DNA of 64,000 nt, taken from Bacillus sp. T3. Its GTDB lineage: Bacteria; Bacillota; Bacilli; Bacillales; Cytobacillaceae. The translations under genes and the position numbers were made by a program. How positions within the stretch are numbered: the first letter of the stretch is position 1; the number at the start of each line of letters is the position of its first letter. Under the pieces are notes generated by a model. That model was not told the DNA's origin. It ran no database searches and saw only the letters and a program-made list of their open reading frames with translations. The stretch is taken from positions 2,852,001 through 2,916,000 of the forward strand of contig NZ_CP137761.1 in the NCBI RefSeq assembly GCF_033449965.1, written 5' to 3'. Positions 47,283 to 57,091 of this stretch are shown one piece after another.

Positions 47283-48497
47283 ATGACCTATATAAAAAAA
47301 GGTACAAAGGAATTTCTATTAACAAACCTGGCACTTTTTGCAGCAGCATTTATTACGTTTGCAAATCTTTATTTAACTCAGCCATTATTACCACAGTTTT
47401 CAGCAGAATTTAATGTTTCACCCGCAATCGCAAGTTTATCACTATCTTTAACAACCTTCGTGCTTTCTGTTAGTTTACTTTTGTTTGGTTCACTATCTGA
47501 AAGTTTGGGTCGCAAACAATTAATGGCAATTTCTATTTTCGTTGCATCAGCCCTAACAATTGTCATTGCATTTATGCCTAACTTCCACATGCTATTAGTG
47601 TTACGTGTCATACAAGGGGTGGCATTTGCAGGTGTTCCCGCCATTGCGATGGCCTATTTGGGGGAAGAAATGGATCCTAAAAGTATAGGAATAGCAATGG
47701 GATTGTATATAAGCGGAAACTCATTTGGTGGTCTAGCGGGGCGAATCATTATGGGAACGATGACAGATTTGTTTAGCTGGCAGATCGGTATGATTTTTCT
47801 AGGCATTTTAAGTTTACTAATTAGTATTTATTTTGTTTGGGCACTTCCGAATTCCAGACATTTTATATCACAACCAATGCAATTGAGCTCATTATCAAAA
47901 TCGCTCCTTCACCATCTAAAGGATTCTGGATTACTTTGTTTATTTGGAATCGCCTTTACGTTAATGGGTGGATTTGTAACACTTTATAACTACATAAGTT
48001 ATAAGCTCCTAGCTGCACCTTATCATTTGAGTTCGACAGTAGTTGGTTGGATTTTTCTCGTCTATTTAGTGGGTACATTCAGCTCTGCTTGGTTTGGAAG
48101 CCTATCGGACAAATTTGGTCGTCAGAGGGTTCTTTATACAGGTATCCTTATCATGCTTAGTGGTGCAGTTTGTACATTACACATGAATCTATGGTTAGAC
48201 CTGCTTGGGATAACATTGTTTACATTTGGATTTTTCGGAGCACACTCCATTGCAAGTAGTTGGGTTAGCCAACGGGCAAAAAAAGAAAGAGCACAAGCAT
48301 CTTCGCTGTATTTATTTGCCTATTACTTTGGCTCAAGCATTGGCGGTACTACAGGTGGATTTTTCTGGGTTCACTGGGGGTGGCGTGGAGTTGTATTTTT
48401 TATATCGGCCCTTATTCTGTTTGCCTTTCTATTTGCCTTTACATTGAGTAATATTAATCGGACAAGTCGTAGTAAAGCGCAAACAGAAGCAGTTTGA
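47283..48497 (+). CDS. MFS transporter (YnfM/AraJ-like)
   Basis: The product has 404 residues with twelve membrane helices. LYLTQPLLPQFSAEFNVSPAIASLSLSLTTF marks helix 1-2, GSLSESLGRKQLMAISIF is the loop 2-3 motif A, and GSLSDKFGRQRVLYTGIL repeats it after helix 8. The class exports drugs or sugars; the substrate is unknown. ATG 47283 is preceded by GAGGGA. It is monocistronic, divergent from the DUF2935 gene. Confidence 0.85.
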   Translation: MTYIKKGTKEFLLTNLALFAAAFITFANLYLTQPLLPQFSAEFNVSPAIASLSLSLTTFVLSVSLLLFGSLSESLGRKQLMAISIFVASALTIVIAFMPNFHMLLVLRVIQGVAFAGVPAIAMAYLGEEMDPKSIGIAMGLYISGNSFGGLAGRIIMGTMTDLFSWQIGMIFLGILSLLISIYFVWALPNSRHFISQPMQLSSLSKSLLHHLKDSGLLCLFGIAFTLMGGFVTLYNYISYKLLAAPYHLSSTVVGWIFLVYLVGTFSSAWFGSLSDKFGRQRVLYTGILIMLSGAVCTLHMNLWLDLLGITLFTFGFFGAHSIASSWVSQRAKKERAQASSLYLFAYYFGSSIGGTTGGFFWVHWGWRGVVFFISALILFAFLFAFTLSNINRTSRSKAQTEAV

Positions 48498-48641
48498 CCG
48501 GACGATATATTAGCGGATTATACTCTCTTATTAGCCGATTTTGCACTTCTATTTGCGAATTTGCATCTGCTATTAATACATTTTACAATCCTATAAGCTA
48601 ATCACATATTGGGATTGTATACAAATAGATTAAATATACTC

Positions 48642-48687
48642 AAAAAAAGATGACAGATAGCGACCAAAAATCCGGATGCTATCTGTC
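48642..48687 (-). terminator. Terminator overlapping the DinB gene end
   Basis: GACAGATAGC (minus-strand arm 48678-48687) pairs perfectly with GCTATCTGTC (48652-48661), loop 16 bases, followed by ATCTTTTTTTG. It overlaps the last three codons of the DinB-like gene. Confidence 0.85.
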
Positions 48688-49191
48688 GCCTTTGAACTGT
48701 AATTTTATCTCCTTTATTTGTTCAATGTGTCGCTGCTCATGTAAATAGATTAATTCGATCCATTGATCAAGAGGCAATTCACCAAAGGCAGGATGCTTTA
48801 CAGACTTTTCCGTTAAAATGAAAGTATCTTCTATCGTGCAAAGGAGACTCATTAATTTTTGTCTCGAATTGCTCAATAAATCAATGATTTGCTCCACATC
48901 TAATGGTTCATTAGCTGGTTCAACAATTTTTGGTGCTTGAATCTTGTTTGTCCGATCCAATATTCGTTCAACCTTTTTACGTTCTAAGTCCGTCTTTTTA
49001 TTTTGTTGTAAACCCCAATCAATAGCTTTTATAGTGGCTTTTTCAACTAAATTTAAGTGATGGCAAACTTGCGCAATACTCCACTTTTCAAGACCAGGTT
49101 TTCGATTAAATTCTTCATTGCTTAATAAATTTATCTGTTGGATTAGATTGTTTCTTGCTTCATCCAAGTTATGGGAATGTATTTTAATCAA
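48679..49191 (-). CDS. DinB-superfamily protein
   Basis: The product has 170 residues forming a four-helix bundle. Histidines in VCHHLNLVEKATI and YLHEQRHIEQI form the metal triad typical of DinB/YfiT proteins, and LEKWSIAQVCHHL is the family signature. Members include thiol-transferases such as BstA; the substrate here is unknown. ATG 49191 has only a weak ribosome-binding site. Confidence 0.8.
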   Translation of the reverse strand: MIKIHSHNLDEARNNLIQQINLLSNEEFNRKPGLEKWSIAQVCHHLNLVEKATIKAIDWGLQQNKKTDLERKKVERILDRTNKIQAPKIVEPANEPLDVEQIIDLLSNSRQKLMSLLCTIEDTFILTEKSVKHPAFGELPLDQWIELIYLHEQRHIEQIKEIKLQFKGDR

Positions 49192-49301
49192 GTTACTTCT
49201 CCCTTCATTAGAAAATGATTATATAGATTTCTATTCATTTATATTGGACCTATTACAACTTTTTCTCTTAGTTTTTCATTTTTCAAACATACTCTCTACT
49301 T

Positions 49302-50015
49302 TTAAAGTCGACTGAGTTGAATAAGCCTACGCGCAATCATAATATTCCAGATCAATAAAAACACCACTGAAAACATCGAAATGTATAAACCTATTGTTGG
49401 AATGAAGAGACCAAAATCAAGGATACTGGATCCGATTCTTAAATAAGCCGTGGTTTTGCTAAAAATATGACTTTTGAGCATGACAACTGAGATTAATAGA
49501 CCGGATATAGAGCCCAGAATGTAACTGATGTAGAAAGTTGTGCCATTGAAGATAGCCAGCATCCCTTCCCCAGCAGCCAGAATCATATTTTTCTGTATCT
49601 CCGTTGTTGCAACGGCATATTGATTGCTGAGGTAAAGCATCTCAAAAACAGGTCTTGCGACAATGAAGGCGATAATTCCAAGAAGACTTGTGATAAGGAA
49701 GATTGAGGTGAGAGGTTGATTAATTTTTCTAAGGATAACAAAGAAGGAAAGGATCATCAAAAGCGCTAGAACATTGTATACAATCATCAAAAATTCAAAC
49801 GATAAAATACCGAGAAGCCAGTTATTCTGAAATAACTCGTACCATTCCAGTACACTTCCATCAAGAGGTGGTGGCCACGTGATGAAAATAATAAACTGCA
49901 TTAGAATTATTGCTACCATAATCACGGCTGCTACACTTCCAGATTTGTAGAGAAGCCTCCAGTTTGAATCTACCACCTCCGCACCAGAAACCAAATGGGG
50001 ATTTTTCTGAAACAT
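49302..50015 (-). CDS. DUF4386-like integral membrane protein
   Basis: The product has 237 residues with six membrane helices (for example SVAAVIMVAIILMQFIIFIT, IFLITSLLGIIAFIVARPVFEMLYL, GTTFYISYILGSISGLLISVVML). The arrangement resembles DUF4386 proteins. Function is unknown. ATG 50015 follows AAAGGAGG. It is a single-gene unit. Confidence 0.65.
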   Translation of the reverse strand: MFQKNPHLVSGAEVVDSNWRLLYKSGSVAAVIMVAIILMQFIIFITWPPPLDGSVLEWYELFQNNWLLGILSFEFLMIVYNVLALLMILSFFVILRKINQPLTSIFLITSLLGIIAFIVARPVFEMLYLSNQYAVATTEIQKNMILAAGEGMLAIFNGTTFYISYILGSISGLLISVVMLKSHIFSKTTAYLRIGSSILDFGLFIPTIGLYISMFSVVFLLIWNIMIARRLIQLSRL

Positions 50016-50121
50016 TGATAATTCCTCCTTTCAGCTTTAGTATAAATCAGTGTCTAAAATATGGCAAAATCATAAACAAAAAGGAGAAGCTCCATATGAA
50101 ACTTCCCCTTTTCGATAAAAT

Positions 50122-51933
50122 TTATCTATCGATCATTTCTTCAGATAAAGAGATAAATTCCTCAACATCTCTTTCCATTAATTGTATCCCAGCCTCCCAA
50201 AAAGCTGGTTTTGTCAGGTCAACACCTAAATGCTTCATGGCTAGATCTTCTACTTTCATCGAACCAGTGTCGCGCAGTAGAGCGATATATTTTTCCTCAA
50301 ATCCATGTTGATTCTTTATATACTCTGCGTAAATTCCTAAGCTGAATAAAAAGCCAAATGTATAGGGGAAATTGTAGAACGGCACATCGTCAATATAGAA
50401 ATGTAATTTACTACACCAGAAGTGTGGATGGTAGCTTGCTAAGCTGTCACAATACGCTTCTTTCTGGGCATTTACCATGAGTTCATTCAATCTTTGTTCT
50501 GATACAATTCCATTTGAACGCTCTTCATAGTACTTATTTTCAAATAGGAATCGTGCATGTATATTTAAAAACATGGCAACAGCATTGCCGATTTTAGCAT
50601 CTAAAAGGGTGATTTTTTCTTCTTTTGTTTTTGCATTAGCAACAGTCGCATTGCCAATAATTGTTTCAGCGAAAGTACTGGCGGTTTCGGCAACATTCAT
50701 GGCATATCGGCGATTTAACGCTGGCAAATCCTTCATAACAAAGCTATGGAATGCATGGCCTAATTCATGAGCTAACGTGCTCGCATCTGATGGTGAACCA
50801 GTAAAGGTCATAAAAATTCGTGATTCTTCCCATTCTGGCAGTCTAGTACAATATCCACCAGGCCGTTTATTCGGCCGATCCTCTGCTTCTACCCAGCGAT
50901 TTTCCAAGGCATGTTTGGCAAAGGCTGAAATTTCCTCCCCAAAGGTCGCAAAGTTATTGATGACAAAATCACAGGCTTCGTCATAGGTAAAGCGTAGTGG
51001 CTTCACGCTACCAAAAGCTACTGGGGCATCGACATCCTGCCAGCCTAATTTTTCTAACCCTAAAATTTTAGCCTTTTGATTTATAAAGCTAATGAAAGGT
51101 TGTTTACGCTCTGCGACAGCTTTCCACATCGCATCAAGCGTTTCTTTAGACATGCGGTTATATTCTAATGGTTCATCTAAATAGGATTGGCGGCTGTGAG
51201 CTTTTTGCAAGGTGATACGATACCCATCTATATGATTCAACGTATCAGCAAAAATTGGCGCAAATTTACTCCAAGCCTCCTCCCAGTTTTCAAAAAGCTG
51301 TCTTCTTACCTCAGCATCGGGATCTGCGTACATCCGATTCATTGCCTGACCCACGGAATATTGGGTTGTCTTTCCCTCTTTATCCGTAAATGGGATGGTC
51401 ATAATCGACACTGTCGTATCGTATAATCGACTCCAAGCCGATAAACCATCCTTATTTAATTCAGTGATTATTTTCTCCTCTTTCTCTGAAAGGAGACGTT
51501 TCCCTTGATCACGAATTTCATTCAAAGCAAATGATATTTTGTTTAATTCCGAGTCTTGTAAAAAATTTAGCCAATCTTGATCAGAAATGCTAACAAGTTT
51601 TTTCTTGAAAATCGTTGAGAGATTTTCGACCTCACTTGCTAAATCCATCACTTGACCCTTTACCACATTCGCATATTCATCATTCATGTTTGCATCATGG
51701 TACATCTGTACAAAGGTACCAGTCTGCCCTAACCCTTTCCCAACACTTTCTTGTTTCTTTAAGATTTCTTTTAATGGATTCGCTGTTTTGTCTTCCTCAG
51801 AATTCCATTGTTTAACTAATTGTTGGTATTGTTGTATCTCTGTTTTGATATTATGTATTTTTTCTTGTAATTCCTCTGACCTTGTTCCACCAGCAAAAAT
51901 TGAATCCAAATCCCAAGTATCTGCGTATTTCAT
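50122..51933 (-). CDS. pepF: Oligoendopeptidase F (M3 metallopeptidase)
   Basis: The product has 603 residues. The zinc site is HELGHAFHSF with the third ligand in the NVAETASTFAE helix; GGYCTRLPEWEESRIFMTF and the C-terminal YNFPYTFGFLFSLGIYAEY are typical of PepF/M3B. It degrades short peptides in the cytosol. I chose ATG 51933 behind AAAAGGAG. It is followed by a thioesterase gene upstream on the same strand, 31 bases away, so the two probably share a transcript. Confidence 0.92.
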   Translation of the reverse strand: MKYADTWDLDSIFAGGTRSEELQEKIHNIKTEIQQYQQLVKQWNSEEDKTANPLKEILKKQESVGKGLGQTGTFVQMYHDANMNDEYANVVKGQVMDLASEVENLSTIFKKKLVSISDQDWLNFLQDSELNKISFALNEIRDQGKRLLSEKEEKIITELNKDGLSAWSRLYDTTVSIMTIPFTDKEGKTTQYSVGQAMNRMYADPDAEVRRQLFENWEEAWSKFAPIFADTLNHIDGYRITLQKAHSRQSYLDEPLEYNRMSKETLDAMWKAVAERKQPFISFINQKAKILGLEKLGWQDVDAPVAFGSVKPLRFTYDEACDFVINNFATFGEEISAFAKHALENRWVEAEDRPNKRPGGYCTRLPEWEESRIFMTFTGSPSDASTLAHELGHAFHSFVMKDLPALNRRYAMNVAETASTFAETIIGNATVANAKTKEEKITLLDAKIGNAVAMFLNIHARFLFENKYYEERSNGIVSEQRLNELMVNAQKEAYCDSLASYHPHFWCSKLHFYIDDVPFYNFPYTFGFLFSLGIYAEYIKNQHGFEEKYIALLRDTGSMKVEDLAMKHLGVDLTKPAFWEAGIQLMERDVEEFISLSEEMIDR

Positions 51934-51964
51934 TTTGCACACTCCTTTTCGAAGAATCATGCGT

Positions 51965-52366
51965 TTAACTTTGTGTATAATCCTTTAGTTTTTCCACCAT
52001 TCTTTCTTCCAATGGTTGACTTTTTTGTTCCGTAAAATTAAAAGAAACTAAAGATACTTCTCCTATCGCAATCACTTCTTCAGTTGTTTGATCTATTATT
52101 TTATGCTTTAATGTTACACTAGTCCGTCCAATCCGACTGACCCATGTTTTAACAACAAGGTTTTGATTGATGTAAGCCTGTTTTACGAAATCACAATGTG
52201 CAGAGGCAACGACAAAAGACCATTCTTGGGTGTTTTCGAAAATATGAGTATCAACAAAGAAATCAACTCGCGCCTGTTCGAGATAGATAAAAAAACTGAC
52301 ATTATTGATGTGTCCAAATGCATCCGATTCACAATATCTAGTTCGGATATATGAATTGTGTTCCAT
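51965..52366 (-). CDS. 4HBT hot-dog-fold acyl-CoA thioesterase (YbgC-like)
   Basis: The product has 133 residues. RTRYCESDAFGHINNVSFFIYLEQARVDFF carries the catalytic Asp and the Gly-His-xx-Asn motif of the 4-hydroxybenzoyl-CoA thioesterase class. The acyl substrate is unknown. ATG 52366 follows GGGGGTAG. It lies upstream of pepF in the same direction. Confidence 0.85.
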   Translation of the reverse strand: MEHNSYIRTRYCESDAFGHINNVSFFIYLEQARVDFFVDTHIFENTQEWSFVVASAHCDFVKQAYINQNLVVKTWVSRIGRTSVTLKHKIIDQTTEEVIAIGEVSLVSFNFTEQKSQPLEERMVEKLKDYTQS

Positions 52367-52601
52367 AACTACCCCCTACTATCACTATTTTAGACTCAGC
52401 CAAATATCTTGAAACATTACCAAGCTGATTATTCTGTTTTCAGTCTACCATTTTACAACTATAATTTAATGATTCTAAATATTCATATTTTAACCGTTTA
52501 TAAATGGTACCAAAAAATCCGGTTTTCCAGTGATAGGATTTTTCTATTTTTGATTATATTTGTATTATAAAAGATTCTCTAGTTCCAACATGTAAAAAAG
52601 C

Positions 52602-52636
52602 AAAAAAGTCCTTACTGCTTAAAAGCAAAAGGACTT
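52602..52636 (-). terminator. Terminator of the second DUF3231 gene
   Basis: AAGTCCTT (52629-52636 on the minus strand) pairs with AAGGACTT (52606-52613), loop 15 bases, followed by TTTTGCTTTTTT. Confidence 0.8.
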
Positions 52637-52655
52637 AAATATGATTAATTATTAA

Positions 52656-53668
52656 CTATTTTTTTCTTATTAACTCATCCCTATCGGACGCCATTGGTGG
52701 CTGTTCCATCCATCCATTATTTATCATGATATTAGCTCCATCTTCAGCATACATTTGAATTTCTAAGGATAGCCTGTTATACATAGCGCTAATATCGCCC
52801 CTAGGACTTTGACTGATCGCTGTACCATAGTACCCAACACTTAAAGATATCAAACCAGAAGTGTAGAACATCATAAGCTTATCAGAAAATGTATACTCTG
52901 TACTATTGGTTATTTCTGATTCCCATCCCATTGGTGCTGAAAGTTTACTTTCCTCCAACTTACCTCTAAATAACTTAATATGCTTATTTCCAATTTCTAA
53001 ACCTTTTAAAAAGAATTGTTTAACAACCTTATCCTGAGCAACCTGACTAAATCCTATAAGTGAAGCTACTCCTAAAGCATTTCTTTGCAGATTCGCAAAT
53101 AAAAGATCTACTTCAGATGCAATTAATGGCCTTTTCTCTCCAAACACATCTAACATAAACCCTTGCTTTTTCACATATTCAACCTTCTCTAAATTAGGCA
53201 AACTTGGAGATCTAATTAGTAAGCCTTTAGACAATAATAATTCAGTAGAAATTTTATATAATTGCATGGTTTGACTCATACATTCCATATAATATGTTTT
53301 AATGTCATTTCTTACAGATGCTGCAATACTCCCAGCATATAATGTAAGTCCTACCTTAGCCATTTGGTTTACAAAATTTAATACAAAACTGTCGGAATAC
53401 AGTCTTGGAGCAGCTAAATCAACATCCTCGTTAATGCTAAAGCCATTCGGAATTGCATTTTTTTCCTCTGTTAATATTTCCGTTATTTTTTTAACATGGG
53501 ATTTAGATAATTCTAGAGCAAATTCGATTATTGGCTTAATTTCATTATCCTCTGCTTTTTCTAAAAAAAAGTAAGAATACAAATGCTTGAGCTATCATTT
53601 AAGTATTGAGACCAAAGTTGAGCCATTTCACCTGCTGTTAGCCTAATTTGCTTACCTGTTCCCTCCAT
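52656..53668 (-). CDS. DUF3231-family protein, copy 2 (one apparent frameshift)
   Basis: The repaired protein has about 337 residues, the same length and layout as the copy at 39723-40736: RLTAGEMAQLWSQYLNDSSSIC at the start, NAIPNGF, and the end NIMINNGWMEQPPMASDRD. Most of the protein is open from 53582, but the first 29 codons from ATG 53668 (behind GGAGGTT) are in another frame; one added base near 53578-53582 joins them as SSICYSYFFLEKAEDNE. It is a paralogue of the first copy, well diverged. Function is unknown. Confidence 0.85.
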
Positions 53669-53769
53669 TATTAACCTCCAAAAAACATATACTAAAAAAT
53701 ACCTTCCCCCTTAATTAACTAAAGTATGTATAAATTTGATCTATTTCTAAAGATTAACCGGTATAACTA

Positions 53770-55545
53770 TTATAGAATTTGATTATTTCCCCTTTTTATT
53801 GGCGGAACCAAAACCTCCCTATTTTTCACATCATATACCCCACTTGGAGTCAAACGAATAAATGGTAAATGTGTGGCGGAGAAAAATAATAAGGTAAAGG
53901 CAGGGTCGTTATATTGATAGCCTCTTTCTTTTAGTAATTGGATCATCTTCTTCTCTTCTCTAATTAGTAAGTCCATATCTAAATCAGACATGATACCCGA
54001 TAATGGTAAAAGAATTTCGTGCAGAATTTGATTTTGTTCAACCAAAACCATTCCACCGCCTATTGCCTGCATACGTTCAAAAGCCATGAGCATATCTGAT
54101 TTTCTTTTACCGATAATGAAGAAATCACCAGTACCAGAATACGAACTCACAAATCCACCTAAATCTTGAGCAAATCCTTTCACTAATGTATTAATTCTCC
54201 ATGACCCGTCACGTGCAACCATCATAAGGAAGCATTCATCATCGTCAAGAGGTAATTCATCACTAGTTAAATCGATAATACTTTCATATGGTTTTGTAAT
54301 AACATTATTTACCAAATTAATACCAAATGAGTTTGAGAAGTTCAAATCATCATCTTTTAAAGACAAGCTTTGATTAAGATGCGATATTTGATACTTATGC
54401 CAATCAATTAAAGGGAACACATTCGTGTCTTTGCCATCTTTCTTGATCCATTTCCCTTTTGCTATCACACTGATAGGTGTTGGATTTTCTTTGCTCTCTA
54501 AAATATTAATATTCGCTATTCTTCCTGTTGCAATAGACCCATGTACATGTTCAACATTATAATAGCGAGCGATATTGTAGCTGGCCATATGATAAGCATC
54601 AATTAAAGGGATACCCTGACTAATAGCCATTTTGATCAGTTCATCTGTCATTCCGTTTTCATAAAAGAAAGGATGTGAACCGTCCGAAGTAAAGAAAAAT
54701 CGATCAAATTGTTGAATCCCCAACTGTATTAATTCCTTTAATAGATTATCTAAATCTGGTCGAATCGACGAATGCCGAAGTGACACTGTATACCCCTGCA
54801 TTAAACGAATAATAGCTTCTTGACCAGTCATGGCTTCGTGATCGCAGTCTGCACCTAATAGCATTAATTTTGCTAACGTACGCTCAGAGGCTCCTGGAAA
54901 GTGACCTTCTATTTTTTTATTCAATCTTTTTGTCTCTTGGACCCAGGAAAGCATTTGATTGTCACCATTTACTAATTTCGGCCATGCTGTTAGCTCTCCA
55001 CCCTGCAGCACAGATTGATGTTGGAGCCAAGATACTACATCCTCCGTATTGAAAATATCCTCATGATTCGGCAACTCTGTTTGGGCATCAAAACGACACC
55101 ACCAGTACATGCTAGATGGGATGTTTTTGAATTCATCTAATAATTCAAAGGCTACTTTGGTGGGAAGCGTCAAGAAGAAGGCTAAATTATCACAAATTAA
55201 AGTAGTTGTTCCGTACTGTCCAGCATGTTTTGCTAGTGTAAGAGGATTGTACAACTGAAAAGGGTGAGCATGCGGCTCAATATACCCAGGTACTACATAG
55301 TGCCCCTGACAATCGATAACCTCGCAACCATTTAGGTTTTCTGGTAGATTATCCCCCACATAAACAATCCGATCCTCATATATCCAAATATTCGCAACCA
55401 GCCATTGCTGTATGTAGCTATTTAAATACGTTGCATTTTTTAGTATAATGTGAGGGTTTATTTCTCCATCCAGTACCGCTACTTGATCTCGTATTTTTTT
55501 GTTGCTCCATCGATAATTTTTATTTTCCACCTCAAAAACCCCCAT
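53770..55545 (-). CDS. Adenine-deaminase-family amidohydrolase (YerA-like)
   Basis: The product has 591 residues. The metal site is seen in VVPGYIEPHAHPFQLYNP (HxH), then EGHFPGASERTLAKLMLLGADCDHEAMTGQEA and FFTSDGSHPFF with the catalytic Asp. The C-terminal domain has GGGMVLVEQNQI and LPLSGIMSD as in adenine deaminases. The close relative by form is B. subtilis YerA. It probably deaminates a purine or related amine; no purine riboswitch is visible upstream. It begins at GTG or ATG 55545 with a poor ribosome-binding site. Confidence 0.85.
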   Translation of the reverse strand: MGVFEVENKNYRWSNKKIRDQVAVLDGEINPHIILKNATYLNSYIQQWLVANIWIYEDRIVYVGDNLPENLNGCEVIDCQGHYVVPGYIEPHAHPFQLYNPLTLAKHAGQYGTTTLICDNLAFFLTLPTKVAFELLDEFKNIPSSMYWWCRFDAQTELPNHEDIFNTEDVVSWLQHQSVLQGGELTAWPKLVNGDNQMLSWVQETKRLNKKIEGHFPGASERTLAKLMLLGADCDHEAMTGQEAIIRLMQGYTVSLRHSSIRPDLDNLLKELIQLGIQQFDRFFFTSDGSHPFFYENGMTDELIKMAISQGIPLIDAYHMASYNIARYYNVEHVHGSIATGRIANINILESKENPTPISVIAKGKWIKKDGKDTNVFPLIDWHKYQISHLNQSLSLKDDDLNFSNSFGINLVNNVITKPYESIIDLTSDELPLDDDECFLMMVARDGSWRINTLVKGFAQDLGGFVSSYSGTGDFFIIGKRKSDMLMAFERMQAIGGGMVLVEQNQILHEILLPLSGIMSDLDMDLLIREEKKMIQLLKERGYQYNDPAFTLLFFSATHLPFIRLTPSGVYDVKNREVLVPPIKRGNNQIL

Positions 55546-55658
55546 AAATTCTTATCATTTCTATAACCCAGCACATATTTAAAAGTCTTGTTTAATAATC
55601 TGAATATTACGATATTAAGCGTTAATATTCAACTATTCTGAATCACTATTCAGAAATT

Positions 55659-55697
55659 CAAAAAAGCCGTTTCCACTAAAAGTGAGAAACAGCTTTT
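55659..55697 (-). terminator. Terminator of the MarR gene
   Basis: AAAAGCTGTTTC and GAAACGGCTTTT pair on the minus strand with one G-U, followed by TTG. It lies at the stop of the MarR gene. Confidence 0.8.
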
Positions 55698-55700
55698 GTT

Positions 55701-56129
55701 TTAATAAAATATCTTTTTTTGAAGCAAGTCGATTGCCTGCTGAATATCCTTCAACTCTTCTGCCGATAACCCCTTAATACGCTGAAGTAAATGAGCCTCT
55801 GCGCATTGAAAAGTTTCCTTCATCATGAGTACTCCGTCTTCTGATAGCGTAATATATTGCTTTCGTCTATCTTCCTTATCATCTAATTTTCTGATTAAGT
55901 TTTTCAAGGTTAACTTCTTAATTTCACGACTTGTATTTGGTAAGGACATATGGTGACATTCACTAATCTCACTTAAGGTCATCGGTTCACTTACTGCTAA
56001 ATGTTCAAGCATACTATATTGAATTGGGGTAATCTCATCAGATTTACAGTTTTTTGTTAACTCGTATGTCAGACGATGAACGGACGCTGAAAAAGCAATG
56101 AATTTTTCAAAGAAGACTTTTTGGACCAT
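55701..56129 (-). CDS. MarR-family transcriptional regulator
   Basis: The product has 142 residues: LTYELTKNCKSDEITPIQYSMLEHLA, the recognition region TLSEISECHHMSLPNTSREIKKL and the wing LDDKEDRRKQYITLSEDG. I chose ATG 56129 after GAGGTGG. It is divergent from a flavodoxin-fold quinone reductase with palindromic sites between them, the usual set-up of quinone- or azo-compound-sensing MarR proteins. Confidence 0.88.
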   Translation of the reverse strand: MVQKVFFEKFIAFSASVHRLTYELTKNCKSDEITPIQYSMLEHLAVSEPMTLSEISECHHMSLPNTSREIKKLTLKNLIRKLDDKEDRRKQYITLSEDGVLMMKETFQCAEAHLLQRIKGLSAEELKDIQQAIDLLQKKIFY

Positions 56130-56184
56130 TAGTACCACCTCTTATAACAAAATAACAAAATAATTATCAAAAAACAATTATCAA

Positions 56185-56231
56185 TTGACAACAAATTAAA
56201 TTGACCTTACTATATTGTTATCAAATGATAA
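56185..56231 (+). promoter_or_regulatory. Promoter and MarR operator candidate of the quinone reductase gene
   Basis: TTGACA (56185-56190), 17-base spacer, TACTAT (56208-56213). TTATCA-AA-TGATAA (56218-56231), with perfect arms, covers the likely start of transcription. A second AATTATCAATTGACA half-site lies over the -35. Binding by the divergent MarR protein is inferred. Confidence 0.5.
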
Positions 56232-56248
56232 GTTTAAGGGGTGGTTTT

Positions 56249-56839
56249 ATGAACGTATTGATTATTTACGCTCATCCGAATCATGAAAGCCTTTGTTATG
56301 GATTTCTTCAAAAGATAATTAGCGGAAGTAAAGAGAATCAAACCATTCGTGAGATACAGGTGTTAGACTTATATGAAGAAAATTTTAACCCCCTGCTCAC
56401 TTTTAATAAGGAAAAACGCCGGCGCGATATGCATCGGGACCCTAATCTAGAGAAGTATCGAAACCAAATTTTGTGGGCCGATAAACTAGTATTTGTTTAT
56501 CCAATTTGGTGGGGTAGACCGCCTGCCATGCTACTTGGTTACATTGATCAAATGTTTGCTTCCAATTTTGCTTATAAAGATAAAGGGAAATATCTTTCAG
56601 AGGGATTGTTAAAAGGAAAATCGGCTGTCTGCGTTTCAACCATGAAAGGCCCAACACTTTACCCATTGTTTCTATTAAATAATGCGCATAAAACTTTAAT
56701 GAAAAAAGCCCTTTTTCAATTTGTTGGGATAAAAAAAGTGAAATTTTTCGAGTTCGGTAACATGGAACAGCCAAATGGAAAACAGAAGGCCAAATTAAAC
56801 AAGGTGTTTCAATATTTTCGAACGATTAGTTCGTTATAA
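56249..56839 (+). CDS. Flavodoxin-fold NAD(P)H quinone reductase (KefF/YwrO-like)
   Basis: The product has 196 residues. MNVLIIYAHPNHESLCYGFLQKI is the FMN-phosphate loop, and VFVYPIWWGRPPAMLLGYIDQMF the isoalloxazine-binding region of the NQO1/MdaB family. It reduces quinones with two electrons in the cytosol. I chose ATG 56249 after AAGGGGTGG. It is divergent from a MarR gene, so it is probably induced by electrophiles or quinones. Confidence 0.85.
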   Translation: MNVLIIYAHPNHESLCYGFLQKIISGSKENQTIREIQVLDLYEENFNPLLTFNKEKRRRDMHRDPNLEKYRNQILWADKLVFVYPIWWGRPPAMLLGYIDQMFASNFAYKDKGKYLSEGLLKGKSAVCVSTMKGPTLYPLFLLNNAHKTLMKKALFQFVGIKKVKFFEFGNMEQPNGKQKAKLNKVFQYFRTISSL

Positions 56840-56908
56840 TCACAAGCACAAAGACAAAGAAATTGATACCGTCCAAAACAAACCTCTTTGATTTAGCAAG
56901 GCAATTCG

Positions 56909-56948
56909 GGGTGACAGACCATCGGATTCTGATTAGTGCCTGTCACCC
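56909..56948. repeat. REP-like hairpin (GGTGACAG type)
   Basis: GGGTGACAG (56909-56917) pairs perfectly with CTGTCACCC (56940-56948). The style matches the GGGACGG hairpins elsewhere in the window. It lies between the quinone reductase gene and the convergent small ORF. Confidence 0.5.
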
Positions 56949-56962
56949 AATTTTCAAACTAG

Positions 56963-57091
56963 TTATTTATTTTGACTTTTTTGGGCTTTTAATGCGATTT
57001 TTTCGAGTCCATTCCCTCTTGCTTCCGCGAATTCTACATCTGCTTTTGGTAAAGCGTTGTCCTTTTTAGCTTGATTTTTATTATTAGCCAT
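56963..57091 (-). CDS. Small hydrophilic 42-residue protein
   Basis: ATG 57091 opens a 42-codon frame behind GGATGGTG. The product is Lys/Asn/Ala-rich with no Cys or Trp (MANNKNQAKKDNALPKADVE and then FAEARGNGLEKIALKAQKSQ). Such small, lysine-rich, unstructured proteins are common in spore formers, but I do not recognise the family. Codon use and ribosome-binding site suggest a real gene. The gap from here to 57387 holds nothing I can assign. Confidence 0.5.
   Translation of the reverse strand: MANNKNQAKKDNALPKADVEFAEARGNGLEKIALKAQKSQNK

Noticed and set aside
55546..55660. Purine riboswitch before the adenine-deaminase-like gene
   Set aside because: None of the conserved purine aptamer loops is present.
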